From Paracoccus sp. N5 (GTDB taxonomy: Bacteria > Pseudomonadota > Alphaproteobacteria > Rhodobacterales > Rhodobacteraceae), in the NCBI RefSeq assembly GCF_000371965.1, contig NZ_AQUO01000001.1:2612001-2676000 (forward strand): DNA of 64,000 nt. Direction: 5' to 3'. How positions within the stretch are numbered: the stretch's first letter is position 1; each line of letters opens with the position of its first letter. The notes beneath the pieces are model-generated. The model was given only the letters and a program-made list of their open reading frames with translations. It had not been told where the DNA came from and ran no database searches. The translations under genes were made by a program, and so were the position numbers. Of the stretch, positions 43,568-53,557 are shown in pieces.

Positions 43568-45135
43568 GCATCCCCACGCTTGCCACGGGGCGCGTGGTCA
43601 TCGTCGGCGCGGGGCTCGGCGCGCTTTACGCGGCGCTGAAGCTGGCGCCGCGGCCGGTGCTGATGATCTCGCCCGAGGTGCTGGGGCAGGGCGCAAGCTC
43701 GGCCTGGGCGCAGGGCGGTGTGGCGGCGGCGATGGACCCGGCCGACTCGGCCGAGGCCCATGCCCGCGACACCTTGCGCGCCGGTGCGGGCACCGTGGAT
43801 GCGCATGTCGCGCGGCTCGTCACCGAAGAGGCGCGCGCGCATATCCTGGACCTGACCCGGCTCGGCACGCCCTTCGACCGCAAGCCGGATGGCGGCTATG
43901 TCATGTCGCGCGAGGCGGCGCACAGCTTTGCCCGCGTGGTCCGGGTGCGCGGCGACCAGGCCGGGGCCGAGATCATGCGGGCGCTGGTCGCCCAGGTGCG
44001 CGAGACGCCCTCGGTGCAGGTGCTGGAGGGGGTGATGGCCACCGGGTTGCGGGTCGAGGCGGGCCGCGTGGCGGGGGTCGAGGTGACGCAGGCCGGGCCG
44101 CAGGGCTCGGCGCCGGTGCTGATCCGGGCGCCGGCGGTGCTGCTGGCCGGCGGCGGCTCGGGCGGGCTTTACGCGCTGACCACCAACCCGCCGCGCATCC
44201 GCGGCCAGGTGATCGGCATGGCGGCGCGGGCGGGCGCGGTGATCGCCGATGCGGAATTCGTGCAGTTCCACCCGACCGCCATCGACTGCGGCGAGGATCC
44301 GGCGCCGCTGGCGACCGAAGCCTTGCGGGGCGAAGGTGCGCATCTGGTCAACCGCTTGGGCGAACGCTTCATGCTGGCGCTGCATCCCGATGCGGAACTG
44401 GCGCCGCGCGACGTGGTGGCGCGCGCCATCTATGCCCAGACGCAAGCCGGGCTGCGGCCGGCGCTGGACACGCGCACCTGTCTGGGGGACCGCATCCTGA
44501 CCGAGTTTCCGGCCGTGGCGGGGGCCTGCGCCCGGGCGGGGATCGACCCCACCCGGTCCCAGATCCCGGTGGCGGCCGCCGCGCATTACCACATGGGCGG
44601 GGTGGCGGTGGACGCGGATGGCCGGGCCAGCCTGCCGGGCCTGTGGGTCTGCGGCGAGGCCTCCTCGACCGGGCTGCATGGCGCGAACCGGCTGGCCTCG
44701 AACGGGCTGCTGGAGGCGCTGGTCTATGCCCGCCGCTGCGCGCTGGCGATCGAGGCGGTGCTGCCCGAGGCCCAGGATGCCGCGCTGGTGGTGCTGCCCG
44801 ACCTCGCCCCCGCGCCGGTGCCCGACCCGGTGCTGGTCGCCCGGCTGCGCCAGGCCATGACGGCGGGCGCCGGCGTCGTTCGCGATGCCGAGGGCCTGAG
44901 CCGCTGCCTGCGCGAGATCGCCGCCATCGAGGCCGCCCAGCCCGATTGCCCGGCTCTGCTCAACATGACGGCGACGGCGACCCTGATCGCCGCTGCCGCG
45001 CTGATGCGGCGCGAAAGCCGGGGCGCGCATTGCCGCAGCGACTTTCCGCAGACCGACGCCACGCCCCGCCGCTCGCGCCTGACGCTTTCCGAGGCGCTGG
45101 CGATCCGCGCCCGCCTTGAACCGGAGACGACATGA
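43564..45135 (+). CDS. nadB: L-aspartate oxidase
   Basis: FAD enzyme that oxidises L-aspartate to iminoaspartate, substrate for NadA. 523 residues. Dinucleotide motif VVIVGAGLGALYAALKLA at the start, then SSAWAQGGVAAAMDP, the Cys/His/Arg active-site regions LTRLGTPFDR and FHPTAI, AAHYHMGGVAVDADG, and the succinate-dehydrogenase-type C-terminal helical domain. The start overlaps nadA (ATGA-type overlap), the end overlaps nadC by four bases. Codon use and length normal. Confidence 0.97.
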   Translation: MSIPTLATGRVVIVGAGLGALYAALKLAPRPVLMISPEVLGQGASSAWAQGGVAAAMDPADSAEAHARDTLRAGAGTVDAHVARLVTEEARAHILDLTRLGTPFDRKPDGGYVMSREAAHSFARVVRVRGDQAGAEIMRALVAQVRETPSVQVLEGVMATGLRVEAGRVAGVEVTQAGPQGSAPVLIRAPAVLLAGGGSGGLYALTTNPPRIRGQVIGMAARAGAVIADAEFVQFHPTAIDCGEDPAPLATEALRGEGAHLVNRLGERFMLALHPDAELAPRDVVARAIYAQTQAGLRPALDTRTCLGDRILTEFPAVAGACARAGIDPTRSQIPVAAAAHYHMGGVAVDADGRASLPGLWVCGEASSTGLHGANRLASNGLLEALVYARRCALAIEAVLPEAQDAALVVLPDLAPAPVPDPVLVARLRQAMTAGAGVVRDAEGLSRCLREIAAIEAAQPDCPALLNMTATATLIAAAALMRRESRGAHCRSDFPQTDATPRRSRLTLSEALAIRARLEPETT

Positions 45136-45983
45136 CCGCGATGCCCCCGCTGCCCGACCTGGTCCTGGAACCGCTGATCCGCGCCGCCTTGGCCGAGGAT
45201 CTGGGCACCTATGGCGACATCACCACCCGCACCGTGATCCCCGCCGGCACCAACTACACCGCCCGCATCGTCGCGCGCGAGCCGGGCGTCGCCTCGGGGA
45301 TGCAGCTGGCGGCCATCGCCTTCCGGCTGGTCGATCCGTCCCTGCAATTCCGCGCCCTGGTCGCGGATGGCGCGCGTTTCGACAAGGGCGCCGTGCTGGC
45401 CGAGATCGCGGGCGAGGCGGCCTCGATCCTGTCGGGCGAGCGGGTGGCGCTGAACTTTGCCGGTCGGCTGACCGGCATCGCCACGATGACGGCCGAGTTC
45501 GTGGCCGCGACCAGGGGCACGAAAGCCCGCATCACCTGCACCCGCAAGACCACGCCGGGCCTGCGGCTGGTGGAAAAGCAGGCGGTGCTGCATGGCGGCG
45601 GCTTCAACCACCGTTTCAGCCTGTCGGACGCCATCCTCATCAAGGACAACCACATCGCGGCGGCGGGCGGCATCCGGCCGGTGCTGGCGGCGGTCAAGGC
45701 TCGCGCCTCGCATATGATGCGGGTCGAGATCGAGGTCGACCGCCTCGACCAGCTGGCCGAGGTGCTGGCCGAGGGCGGCGCCGATGTCGTGCTCTTGGAC
45801 AACATGGACACGCCGACGCTGGCCGAGGCGGTGGCGATGAATGCGGGCCGGCTGGTGCTGGAGGCCTCGGGCAATATGCGACTCGGCCGGGTGGCCGAGG
45901 TGGCGGCGACCGGGGTGGATTACATCTCGGTCGGGGCGCTGACGCATTCTGCCCGCACGCTGGACCTGGGGCTGGATTTCTGA
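45132..45983 (+). CDS. nadC: Nicotinate-nucleotide diphosphorylase (carboxylating)
   Basis: Quinolinate phosphoribosyltransferase, converting quinolinate and PRPP to nicotinate mononucleotide and CO2. 283 residues. Motifs LAEDLGTYGDITTRTVIP at the start, LNFAGRLTGIAT, ITCTRKTTPGLRLVEKQAV with active-site basic residues, GGGFNHRFSLSDAILIKDNH, and VDYISVGALTHS near the end. Third gene of the nadABC operon, overlapping nadB by four bases, and followed by a dyad with a T-rich tail. Confidence 0.97.
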   Translation: MTAMPPLPDLVLEPLIRAALAEDLGTYGDITTRTVIPAGTNYTARIVAREPGVASGMQLAAIAFRLVDPSLQFRALVADGARFDKGAVLAEIAGEAASILSGERVALNFAGRLTGIATMTAEFVAATRGTKARITCTRKTTPGLRLVEKQAVLHGGGFNHRFSLSDAILIKDNHIAAAGGIRPVLAAVKARASHMMRVEIEVDRLDQLAEVLAEGGADVVLLDNMDTPTLAEAVAMNAGRLVLEASGNMRLGRVAEVAATGVDYISVGALTHSARTLDLGLDF

Positions 45984-45985
45984 CC

Positions 45986-46030
45986 GGAAATCCGGCGCGC
46001 CGGGAATTTCCTGCATTGCCTTTTGTTTAC
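45986..46030 (+). terminator. Candidate terminator after nadC
   Basis: GGAAATCCGGCGC can pair with GCGCCGGGAATTTCC (two-base bulge), followed after a few bases by TTTTGTTT. It is three bases after the nadC stop. The stem is less regular than the other terminators in the window. Confidence 0.5.
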
Positions 46031-46227
46031 CGGACAAACCTCGGGTGATTTCGCTGCGGCGGCCAATCCGGCGGCGGAAAATCCGCTGACGCAGCCATGT
46101 CACGCCGGCCAGAAATCCGGTTAACGCTAACATTTTTCCTTGCGCGGGTTGCGCTCGCCGGTGCTTTAAGCAGACTTGGCTTGGGGCGCCGGCGCGTGCC
46201 GGCGTCGTGATTTTTGACAGGTAGCGA

Positions 46228-48621
46228 ATGGCCAAGGATATGCCCACCACCGAATTCCGCGATGCGATCCTGCGGCATCTGACCTATACGCTGGGCAAGG
46301 ATCCCGAGCATGCGCAGGTCTTCGACTGGCGGCTGGCGCTGAGCCATGCGGTGCGCGACCGCATCGTCGACCGCTGGATGGCATCGACCCGCCGCACCTA
46401 TCGCGCCGATCCGAAGCGGGTCTATTACCTGTCGATGGAATTCCTGATCGGCCGGCTGCTCGAGGACAATATCGCCAACCTGCAACTGGCCGACCAGGCC
46501 CGGGCCGCGATCGAGGGCTTCGGGCTGAACTGGGACGAGGTCCTGCGCGACGAGCCCGACGCGGCGCTGGGGAACGGCGGGTTGGGCCGGCTGGCCGCCT
46601 GCTTCATGGAATCGCTCGCGACGCTGGGCTGCCCGGCCTATGGCTATGGCATCCGCTACGAGAACGGGCTGTTCCGGCAAAGCTTCGTCGACGGCCGCCA
46701 GCACGAGGCGCCCGAGGACTGGCTGCGCCAGCCGAACGTCTGGGAGTTCGAGCGTCCCGAATCCCGCTTTACCCTGGGCTTCGGCGGCGAGGTCGTGACC
46801 CGCGACGGCAAGGCGCTGTGGCAGCCCGAGGATTTCGTCCAGGCCGAGGCCTTCGACACGCCGGTCGTCGGCTGGAAGGGCGACTGGGCCAATACGCTGC
46901 GGCTCTGGGCCGGGCGGGCGGTCGATCCCTTCGACCTGGCGCGCTTCAACGCCGGCGATTTCGCGGCTGCGGCCGAGGCCGAGGCGCTGGCCCGCACCAT
47001 CTCGCGCGTGCTCTACCCCGAGGATTCGACCGAAAAGGGCAAGCGGCTGCGGCTGACGCAGGAATATTTCTTCTCGGCCGCCTCGATCCGCGACATCCTG
47101 CGCCGGTTCGAACAGGACCATACCGACCTGCGCCTGCTGCCGCAGCGCGTGGCGATCCAGATGAACGACACCCATCCGGCGGTCGCCGCGCCGGAACTGG
47201 TGCGCATCCTGCATGACGAACGCGGCCTGCCCTTCGACGAGGCGGTCGCGATCACCCGCGGCTGCGTCAACTATACCAACCACACCCTGCTGCCCGAGGC
47301 GCTGGAAAGCTGGGGCGAGGCGCTGTTCGCCAGCCTGCTGCCGCGCCACCTGCAGATCATCGACCGCATCGACGAGGCGGACGCCAAGGCCCATCCCGAC
47401 CGCAGGAATGCCGCGCGCAGCGACGGCAAGGTGCGGATGGGCGAGCTGTCCTTCATCATGTCGAACCGGGTGAACGGGGTTTCCGCGCTGCATACCGGGC
47501 TGATGAAGACCACGGTCTTTGCCGACCAGAACCGGATCTGGCCCGACCGCATCGTGAACGAGACGAACGGCGTCACCCCGCGCCGCTGGCTGCACAGCTG
47601 CAACCCGCGCCTGTCGCGGCTGATCACCCAAAGCATCGGCGAGGGCTGGATCGCCGATCTCGAGCAGCTGTCGCGGCTGGAGCCGCTGGTCGAGGATGCC
47701 GACTGGCTGGCGCGCTTCGCCCGGGTCAAGGCCGACAACAAGGCCGATCTTTGCGACTGGGTGGCGCGCGAGCACGGGCTGATGCTGAACCCCGAGGCGA
47801 TCTTCGACATCCAGATCAAGCGCATCCATGAATACAAGCGCCAGCACCTGAACATCCTGGAAGCCATCGCGCTGTGGCAGGAAATGCGCGAGAACCCGTC
47901 CTCGGACTGGACGCCGCGGGTCAAGATCTTTGGCGGCAAGGCGGCGCCGGGCTATTTCTTCGCCAAGGACATCATCCGGCTGATCAACGACGTGGCCGCC
48001 GTCATCAACGCCGATGCGGCGACGAACGGCAAGTTGCAGGTGATCTATCTGCCGAACTACAACGTCACCCTGGCCGAGCGGCTGATCCCGACGGCGGACC
48101 TGTCGGAACAGATCTCGACCGCCGGGAAAGAGGCCTCGGGCACCGGCAACATGAAGCTGGCGCTGAACGGCGCGGTGACCATCGGCACGCTGGACGGCGC
48201 CAATGTCGAGATCCGCGAGCGGGTCGGGGCGCGGAATTTCTTCCTGTTCGGCCTGACCGCCGAAGAGGCCGAGGCGCGCCGCACCGTCCCCGACCATGCC
48301 GCCAAGGCGGTGGCGGGCGATCCGCGCCTGTCGCGCGCCATCGAGGCGATCCGCAGCGGCACCTTCAGCCCGGGCGAGCCCGACCGCTATGCCGGGATCG
48401 TGCAGAACCTGACGCAATCGGACTATTTCCTCGTCGCCTCGGATTTCGCCGATTACTGGCGGGCGCAGCGCGAGGTCGATTTCGCCTATGCCGACCGCGA
48501 GGGCTGGGCGCGGATGGCGGCCTGGAACATGACGCGCTCGGGCTGGTTCTCGTCCGACCGCACGATCCGGGGCTACATGCAGGACATCTGGGGCGCGCGA
48601 AGCCTGCTCGGCCAGGACTGA
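46228..48621 (+). CDS. glgP: Glycogen phosphorylase
   Basis: PLP enzyme that releases glucose-1-phosphate from the non-reducing ends of glycogen. 797 residues, normal size. N-terminal domain with YYLSMEFLIGRLLEDN and ALGNGGLGRLAACFMESLATL, then VNYTNHTLLPEALESW, and the PLP-Lys in the C-terminal domain within KEASGTGNMKLALNGAVTIGTLDGANVE. It is the first gene of a seven-gene glycogen operon; the promoter region (46031-46227) has AT-rich patches and a GC dyad near 46185-46205. It is 31 bases before glgB. No allosteric phosphorylation site is expected in bacterial enzymes. Confidence 0.96.
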   Translation: MAKDMPTTEFRDAILRHLTYTLGKDPEHAQVFDWRLALSHAVRDRIVDRWMASTRRTYRADPKRVYYLSMEFLIGRLLEDNIANLQLADQARAAIEGFGLNWDEVLRDEPDAALGNGGLGRLAACFMESLATLGCPAYGYGIRYENGLFRQSFVDGRQHEAPEDWLRQPNVWEFERPESRFTLGFGGEVVTRDGKALWQPEDFVQAEAFDTPVVGWKGDWANTLRLWAGRAVDPFDLARFNAGDFAAAAEAEALARTISRVLYPEDSTEKGKRLRLTQEYFFSAASIRDILRRFEQDHTDLRLLPQRVAIQMNDTHPAVAAPELVRILHDERGLPFDEAVAITRGCVNYTNHTLLPEALESWGEALFASLLPRHLQIIDRIDEADAKAHPDRRNAARSDGKVRMGELSFIMSNRVNGVSALHTGLMKTTVFADQNRIWPDRIVNETNGVTPRRWLHSCNPRLSRLITQSIGEGWIADLEQLSRLEPLVEDADWLARFARVKADNKADLCDWVAREHGLMLNPEAIFDIQIKRIHEYKRQHLNILEAIALWQEMRENPSSDWTPRVKIFGGKAAPGYFFAKDIIRLINDVAAVINADAATNGKLQVIYLPNYNVTLAERLIPTADLSEQISTAGKEASGTGNMKLALNGAVTIGTLDGANVEIRERVGARNFFLFGLTAEEAEARRTVPDHAAKAVAGDPRLSRAIEAIRSGTFSPGEPDRYAGIVQNLTQSDYFLVASDFADYWRAQREVDFAYADREGWARMAAWNMTRSGWFSSDRTIRGYMQDIWGARSLLGQD

Positions 48622-48651
48622 CATCGGCGGCGCCACGCGAAGGGGGATACC

Positions 48652-50853
48652 ATGGCAGCGAGCGACCCGGAGATTGTGGCGGACAGGGCGGTCCTGGACC
48701 GGATCGTGCAGGGCCGCTTTGACGACCCCTTCGCCGTGCTCGGCCCGCACCAGCGCGGCCGCGTCCGGCATGTCACCGCCTTCGACCCCGGCGCCACCGA
48801 GATGGCCGCCATGGTCGAGGGCAAGGCGCATCCGCTGCCGCCGCTTGAAGGCTGGCCGGGGCTGTTTTCCGGCAAGGTGCCCGGCGCCAAGCCCTATCTG
48901 CTGCGCGGCCGCAGCCCGGGCCAGGAATGGCTGGTCGAGGATGCCTATCGCTTCGGCCCGGTGCTGGGCGAGATGGACGAATATCTGCTGGGCGAGGGCA
49001 CGCATCACCGGCTCTGGACCGTGCTTGGCGCGCATGTGATCACGCATGAGGGCGTGGCCGGCACGCATTTCGCGGTCTGGGCGCCGAATGCGCGCCGCGT
49101 CTCGCTGATCGGGGACTTCAACGCCTGGGACGGCCGGCGCCATGTCATGCGTCGGCGCGGCGCCACCGGCGTCTGGGAAATTTTCATGCCGCACCTGGGC
49201 GAGGGCACCGCCTATAAATACGAGATCATGGGCGCCTATGGCGGGTTGGCGCAAAAGGCCGATCCGGTCGGCTTCGGCGCGCAGCACCCGCCGGCCACGG
49301 CCTCGGTCGTGCGCGACATCTCGGGCTATGGCTGGTCGGATGGCGGCTGGATGGGCACGCGGGCCGAGGCGCAGCGCCGCGACCGGCCGATCAGCATCTA
49401 TGAGGTGCATCTGGGCAGTTGGCGGCGCAAGGACGGCGGCCGGCCGATCTCGTATCGCGAGGCGGCGGTCGAACTGGTCGAATACGCCCGCGACATGGGC
49501 TTCACCCATATCGAGTTGCTGCCGATCAGCGAATATCCCTTTGACGGTTCCTGGGGCTATCAGCCGGTGGGGCTGTTCGCGCCGACGATCCGCTTCGGCC
49601 CGCCGCACGAGTTCCGCGACCTGGTGAACGCGGCGCACAAGGCGGGGCTGGGCGTGATCCTCGACTGGGTGCCCGGGCATTTCCCGACCGATCCGCACGG
49701 GCTGGCGCGGTTCGACGGCACCGCGCTTTACGAGCACGCCGACCCGCGCGAGGGCTTTCACCAGGACTGGAACACGCTGATCTACAATTACGGCCGCGCC
49801 GAGGTGATGAATTACCTGACCGCCAATGCCTTGTATTGGCTGCAGGAATATCACGTCGACGGGCTGCGGGTCGATGCGGTCGCCTCGATGCTCTATCGCG
49901 ACTATTCCCGCGCCGAGGGCGAGTGGGTTCCGAACAAGCACGGCGGGCGCGAGAATTACGAAGCCATCGCCATGCTGCAAGAGATGAACCGCCTGACCTA
50001 TGGCGAGGCGCCGGGCATCATGACGGTGGCCGAGGAATCGACCTCCTATCCCAAGGTCTCGGCGCCGGTGCATGACGGCGGCCTGGGCTTCGGCTTCAAG
50101 TGGAACATGGGCTGGATGAACGACACGCTGGACTACATGGGCCGCGATCCGGTCCATCGCCGGCACCATCACCACCAGATGACCTTCGGCCTGCATTACG
50201 CCTTTTCCGAGAATTTCATCCTGCCGATCAGCCATGACGAGGTGGTGCATGGCAAGGGCTCGATGCTGGCCAAGATGCCCGGCAGCGCATGGGAGAAATT
50301 CGCCAACCTGCGCGCCTATTACGGCTTCATGTGGGGCCATCCGGGCAAGAAGCTCTTGTTCATGGGCCAGGAATTCGCCCAGGGCGCGGAATGGAACCAC
50401 GATGCCGAAATCGACTGGGCCTGCCTGGGCAATCCGCTGCATTACGGCATGCAGGGCTTCGTCCGCGACCTGAACCGGCTTTATGCCGCGACGCCGGCGC
50501 TTTATGCCCGGGATTGCGACGGCGCCGGCTTCCAGTGGATCGAGGCGAATGACGCCGACCATTCCGTCTATGCCTGGATCCGGCGCGGCAACCCGGGCGA
50601 TCCCGAGGTGGTGGTCGCCTGCAACTTCACCCCGATCGAGCGCCCGGCCTATGTCTTGGGCTTTCCGCAGCCCGGGGCCTGGCGCGAGGCGCTGAACAGC
50701 GACGGCGAAAGCTATGGCGGCGGCGGTCGCGGCAACCTGGGCCGCATCATCGCGCGACCCGGCGACAGCCATGGCCAGCCGGCCCATGCCGCGGTGGTGC
50801 TGCCGCCGCTTTCCACCGTGATCTTCATCAAGGACGACCAGACGAGCGATTGA
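48652..50853 (+). CDS. glgB: 1,4-alpha-glucan branching enzyme
   Basis: Family GH13 enzyme that makes alpha-1,6 branches in glycogen. 733 residues, with the N-terminal CBM48 domains (HFAVWAPNARRVSLIGDFNAWDGRRH) before the catalytic barrel. The four conserved GH13 regions are visible: DWVPGHFPTD, GLRVDAVASMLYRDYSR with the nucleophile Asp, MTVAEEST with the acid/base Glu, and LPISHDEVVHGK. Start 48652 follows GGGGGATACC. It runs 44 bases before glgC. Second of the operon. Confidence 0.97.
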   Translation: MAASDPEIVADRAVLDRIVQGRFDDPFAVLGPHQRGRVRHVTAFDPGATEMAAMVEGKAHPLPPLEGWPGLFSGKVPGAKPYLLRGRSPGQEWLVEDAYRFGPVLGEMDEYLLGEGTHHRLWTVLGAHVITHEGVAGTHFAVWAPNARRVSLIGDFNAWDGRRHVMRRRGATGVWEIFMPHLGEGTAYKYEIMGAYGGLAQKADPVGFGAQHPPATASVVRDISGYGWSDGGWMGTRAEAQRRDRPISIYEVHLGSWRRKDGGRPISYREAAVELVEYARDMGFTHIELLPISEYPFDGSWGYQPVGLFAPTIRFGPPHEFRDLVNAAHKAGLGVILDWVPGHFPTDPHGLARFDGTALYEHADPREGFHQDWNTLIYNYGRAEVMNYLTANALYWLQEYHVDGLRVDAVASMLYRDYSRAEGEWVPNKHGGRENYEAIAMLQEMNRLTYGEAPGIMTVAEESTSYPKVSAPVHDGGLGFGFKWNMGWMNDTLDYMGRDPVHRRHHHHQMTFGLHYAFSENFILPISHDEVVHGKGSMLAKMPGSAWEKFANLRAYYGFMWGHPGKKLLFMGQEFAQGAEWNHDAEIDWACLGNPLHYGMQGFVRDLNRLYAATPALYARDCDGAGFQWIEANDADHSVYAWIRRGNPGDPEVVVACNFTPIERPAYVLGFPQPGAWREALNSDGESYGGGGRGNLGRIIARPGDSHGQPAHAAVVLPPLSTVIFIKDDQTSD

Positions 50854-50897
50854 CGATTTCACGCCCGGTCCTGGCCGGGCATCAGGGAGGGATTGAT

Positions 50898-52160
50898 ATG
50901 GCACCGCGTGAGGAAAGGCTTTCCAGAAGGACCATGGCCTTCGTGCTGGCCGGAGGGCGCGGCTCGCGCCTGCGGGAATTGACCGACCGCCGCGTCAAGC
51001 CCGCCGTCTATTTCGGCGGCAAGTCGCGCATCATCGACTTCGCGCTGTCGAACGCGCTGAACTCGGGCATCCGCAAGATGGCGCTGGCCACGCAATACAA
51101 GGCCCACAGCCTGATCCGCCATGTCCAGCGCGGCTGGAACTTCTTTCGCGCCGAGCGCAACGAATTCCTCGACATCCTGCCCGCCTCGCAGCGCTATGAC
51201 GAATCGATGTGGTATCGCGGCACGGCCGATGCGGTGGCGCAGAACATCGACATCATCGACAGCTACGGCGTCGATTACGTGCTGATCCTGGCCGGCGACC
51301 ATATCTACAAGATGGATTACGAGCTGATGATCCGCCACCACGTCCAGGCGCGGGCGGATGTCACCATCGGCTGCCTGACCGTGCCGCGGGCCGAAGCCTC
51401 GGCCTTTGGCGTCATGGCGATCGACGAAAACGACGTCGTCACCAGCTTCCTGGAAAAGCCCGCCGATCCTCCGGGCACGCCCGACGATCCGAATGTGACG
51501 CTGGCCTCGATGGGGATCTATGTCTTCCGCTGGGACTTCCTGCGCGACCTCCTGATCCGCGACATGCAGGATGAAAACTCCAGCCACGATTTCGGCAACG
51601 ACCTGATCCCGGCCATCGTCAAGGGCGGCAAGGCGCAGGCGCATCGCTTTTCGGACAGCTGCGTGCGGTCGCCGGGCGAGCCGGTCTATTGGCGCGACGT
51701 GGGCACGGTCGATGCCTTCTGGCGCGCCAATATCGACCTGACCGACTTCAACCCGGAACTGAACCTGTGGGACCGCGACTGGCCGATCTGGACCTATTCC
51801 GAGGTGGTGCCGCCGGCGAAGTTCATCCATGACGAGCCCGACCGCCGCGGCAGCGCCGTCAGCTCGCTGGTCTCGGGCGGCTGCATCATCTCGGGAACCG
51901 AGATCCGGCAGTCGCTGCTGTTCACGCAGGTCCACACCAATTCCTATGCCAGCCTGGAAGGCGCGGTGGTGCTGCCCTATGCCAATGTCGCGCGGCATGC
52001 GCGGCTGACCAATGTGGTCATTGACCGCGGCGTCAGAATCCCCGAAGGCCTGATCGTCGGCGAAGACCCCGAGGAAGACGCGAAATGGTTCCGCGTGTCC
52101 GAAGGCGGCGTCACGCTGATCACGCAGGATATGCTGGATCGAAGGGAAGCGTCTTCATGA
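50898..52160 (+). CDS. glgC: Glucose-1-phosphate adenylyltransferase (ADP-glucose pyrophosphorylase)
   Basis: Makes ADP-glucose from ATP and glucose-1-phosphate, the committed, regulated step of glycogen synthesis. 420 residues from ATG 50898 after GGGAGGGATT. Motifs: AFVLAGGRGSRLRELTDRRVKPAVYFGGKSRIIDF, the FRGTADAV-like WYRGTADAVAQNI, DHIYKMDY, VIEKPADPPG-type SFLEKPADPPG and the C-terminal left-handed beta helix. The Lys/Arg residues for fructose-1,6-bisphosphate-type activation are not resolvable here. ATGA overlap with glgA. Confidence 0.97.
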   Translation: MAPREERLSRRTMAFVLAGGRGSRLRELTDRRVKPAVYFGGKSRIIDFALSNALNSGIRKMALATQYKAHSLIRHVQRGWNFFRAERNEFLDILPASQRYDESMWYRGTADAVAQNIDIIDSYGVDYVLILAGDHIYKMDYELMIRHHVQARADVTIGCLTVPRAEASAFGVMAIDENDVVTSFLEKPADPPGTPDDPNVTLASMGIYVFRWDFLRDLLIRDMQDENSSHDFGNDLIPAIVKGGKAQAHRFSDSCVRSPGEPVYWRDVGTVDAFWRANIDLTDFNPELNLWDRDWPIWTYSEVVPPAKFIHDEPDRRGSAVSSLVSGGCIISGTEIRQSLLFTQVHTNSYASLEGAVVLPYANVARHARLTNVVIDRGVRIPEGLIVGEDPEEDAKWFRVSEGGVTLITQDMLDRREASS

Positions 52161-53557
52161 GGGTTCTGTCCGTCGCCTCGGAATGCGTGCCGCTGGTCAA
52201 GACCGGCGGGCTGGCCGATGTTGCCGGCGCGCTGCCGGCCGCTCTGGCCGGGCAGGGCGTCGAGATGCGGACGATCCTGCCCGGCTATCCGGCCGTGCTG
52301 GCGGCGCAAGCCGCAGCCGAGCCTCTGCGCCAGATCCCGGACCTGTTCGGCGGCCCGGCGCGCATCCTGCGCGGCACCTTGGGCAAGACGGTGCTTTACC
52401 TGCTGGATGCGCCGCATCTCTATGCCCGCGACGGCACGATCTACCTTGGCCCCGACGGCAAGGACTGGTCCGACAACCCGCAGCGCTTTGCGGCGCTGGA
52501 CCGCGCCGCCGCGCTGATCGCCGCCGAGGGGGTCGAGGGCTGGCGCCCGCAGATCCTGCACCTGCACGACTGGCAGGCCGGGCTGACCCCGGTCTATCTG
52601 CGCCAGCTGGGCGCGGCCGAGGTGAAGACGCTGCTGACCATCCACAACATCGCCTTCCAGGGCATCGCGCCGGCGCATCTCTTGGGCGCGCTGCAACTGC
52701 CGGCGCATCTGTTCAACCCGCAGGGCTTCGAATACTGGGGCAAGATCTCGGCGCTGAAGGCGGGGATCGTCTTTGCCGACAAGGTCTCGACCGTCAGCCC
52801 GACCTATGCCGAGGAACTGCTGACGCCCTCCTTCGGCATGGGGCTGGAGGGCGTGCTGGCGGATCGGGCCGGCGATTTCACCGGCATCCTGAACGGCATC
52901 GACCTGGAGGCCTGGAAGCCGCCCTATGACGATCCTTCGGCCAAGGCGCCGCTGCGCCGGGCGCTGCGCAAGGAATTCGGCCTGCCCGAGGCGGACGGGC
53001 CGCTTTGCGTGGTGATCTCGCGCCTGACCGGGCAGAAGGGGCTGGACCTGCTGCTGGAGGCGCTGCCGACGCTGCTGGACTGCGGCGGGCAGCTCGCGGT
53101 GCTGGGCTCGGGCGACTCGGCGCTGGAATCGGCCTTTCGCGCCGCGGCCGAGCGCTATCCCGGCGTCGGCCTGCGGCTGGGCTATGACGAGGCGCTGGCC
53201 CATCGCATGATCGCCGGCGGCGACGCGATCCTGGTGCCCTCGCGGTTCGAGCCCTGCGGGCTGACCCAGCTTTACGGCCTGCGCTTCGGCACGCTGCCGG
53301 TGGTGTCGCTGACCGGCGGGCTGGCCGATACGGTCATCAACGCCTCGGCCGCCGGGCTGGCGGCGGGGGTGGCGACCGGGCTGCAATTCCATCCCGTCGA
53401 AGCCGCCGCCCTGTCCCGCGCGCTGCGCCGGCTGTGCGAATTGTGGCGCCAGCCCCGGGTCTGGAGCCGCATGGCGAATGCCGCCATGGCGCAGCCGGTG
53501 GGCTGGGACGCCTCGGCCGCCGCCTATGCCGAACTCTTCAGGACCATGATCCGCTGA
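52157..53557 (+). CDS. glgA: Glycogen synthase (ADP-glucose)
   Basis: GT5 enzyme that elongates alpha-1,4 glucan using ADP-glucose. 466 residues. N-terminal VLSVASECVPLVKTGGLADVAGALPAAL with the KTGGL ADP-glucose loop, LLTIHNIAFQGIAP, NGIDLEAWKPPYD, and the C-terminal PSRFEPCGLTQLYGLRFGTLPVV with the GT-B ExxG-type Glu. The start overlaps the glgC stop by four bases, and the stop overlaps the glgX ATG by one. Fourth gene of the operon. Confidence 0.97.
   Translation: MRVLSVASECVPLVKTGGLADVAGALPAALAGQGVEMRTILPGYPAVLAAQAAAEPLRQIPDLFGGPARILRGTLGKTVLYLLDAPHLYARDGTIYLGPDGKDWSDNPQRFAALDRAAALIAAEGVEGWRPQILHLHDWQAGLTPVYLRQLGAAEVKTLLTIHNIAFQGIAPAHLLGALQLPAHLFNPQGFEYWGKISALKAGIVFADKVSTVSPTYAEELLTPSFGMGLEGVLADRAGDFTGILNGIDLEAWKPPYDDPSAKAPLRRALRKEFGLPEADGPLCVVISRLTGQKGLDLLLEALPTLLDCGGQLAVLGSGDSALESAFRAAAERYPGVGLRLGYDEALAHRMIAGGDAILVPSRFEPCGLTQLYGLRFGTLPVVSLTGGLADTVINASAAGLAAGVATGLQFHPVEAAALSRALRRLCELWRQPRVWSRMANAAMAQPVGWDASAAAYAELFRTMIR

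Noticed and set aside
46027..50904. Minus-strand open frame of 1625 codons
   Set aside because: It is antisense to glgP and glgB, rich in Arg/Gln/His/Asp, without any domain; high GC keeps the antisense frame open.
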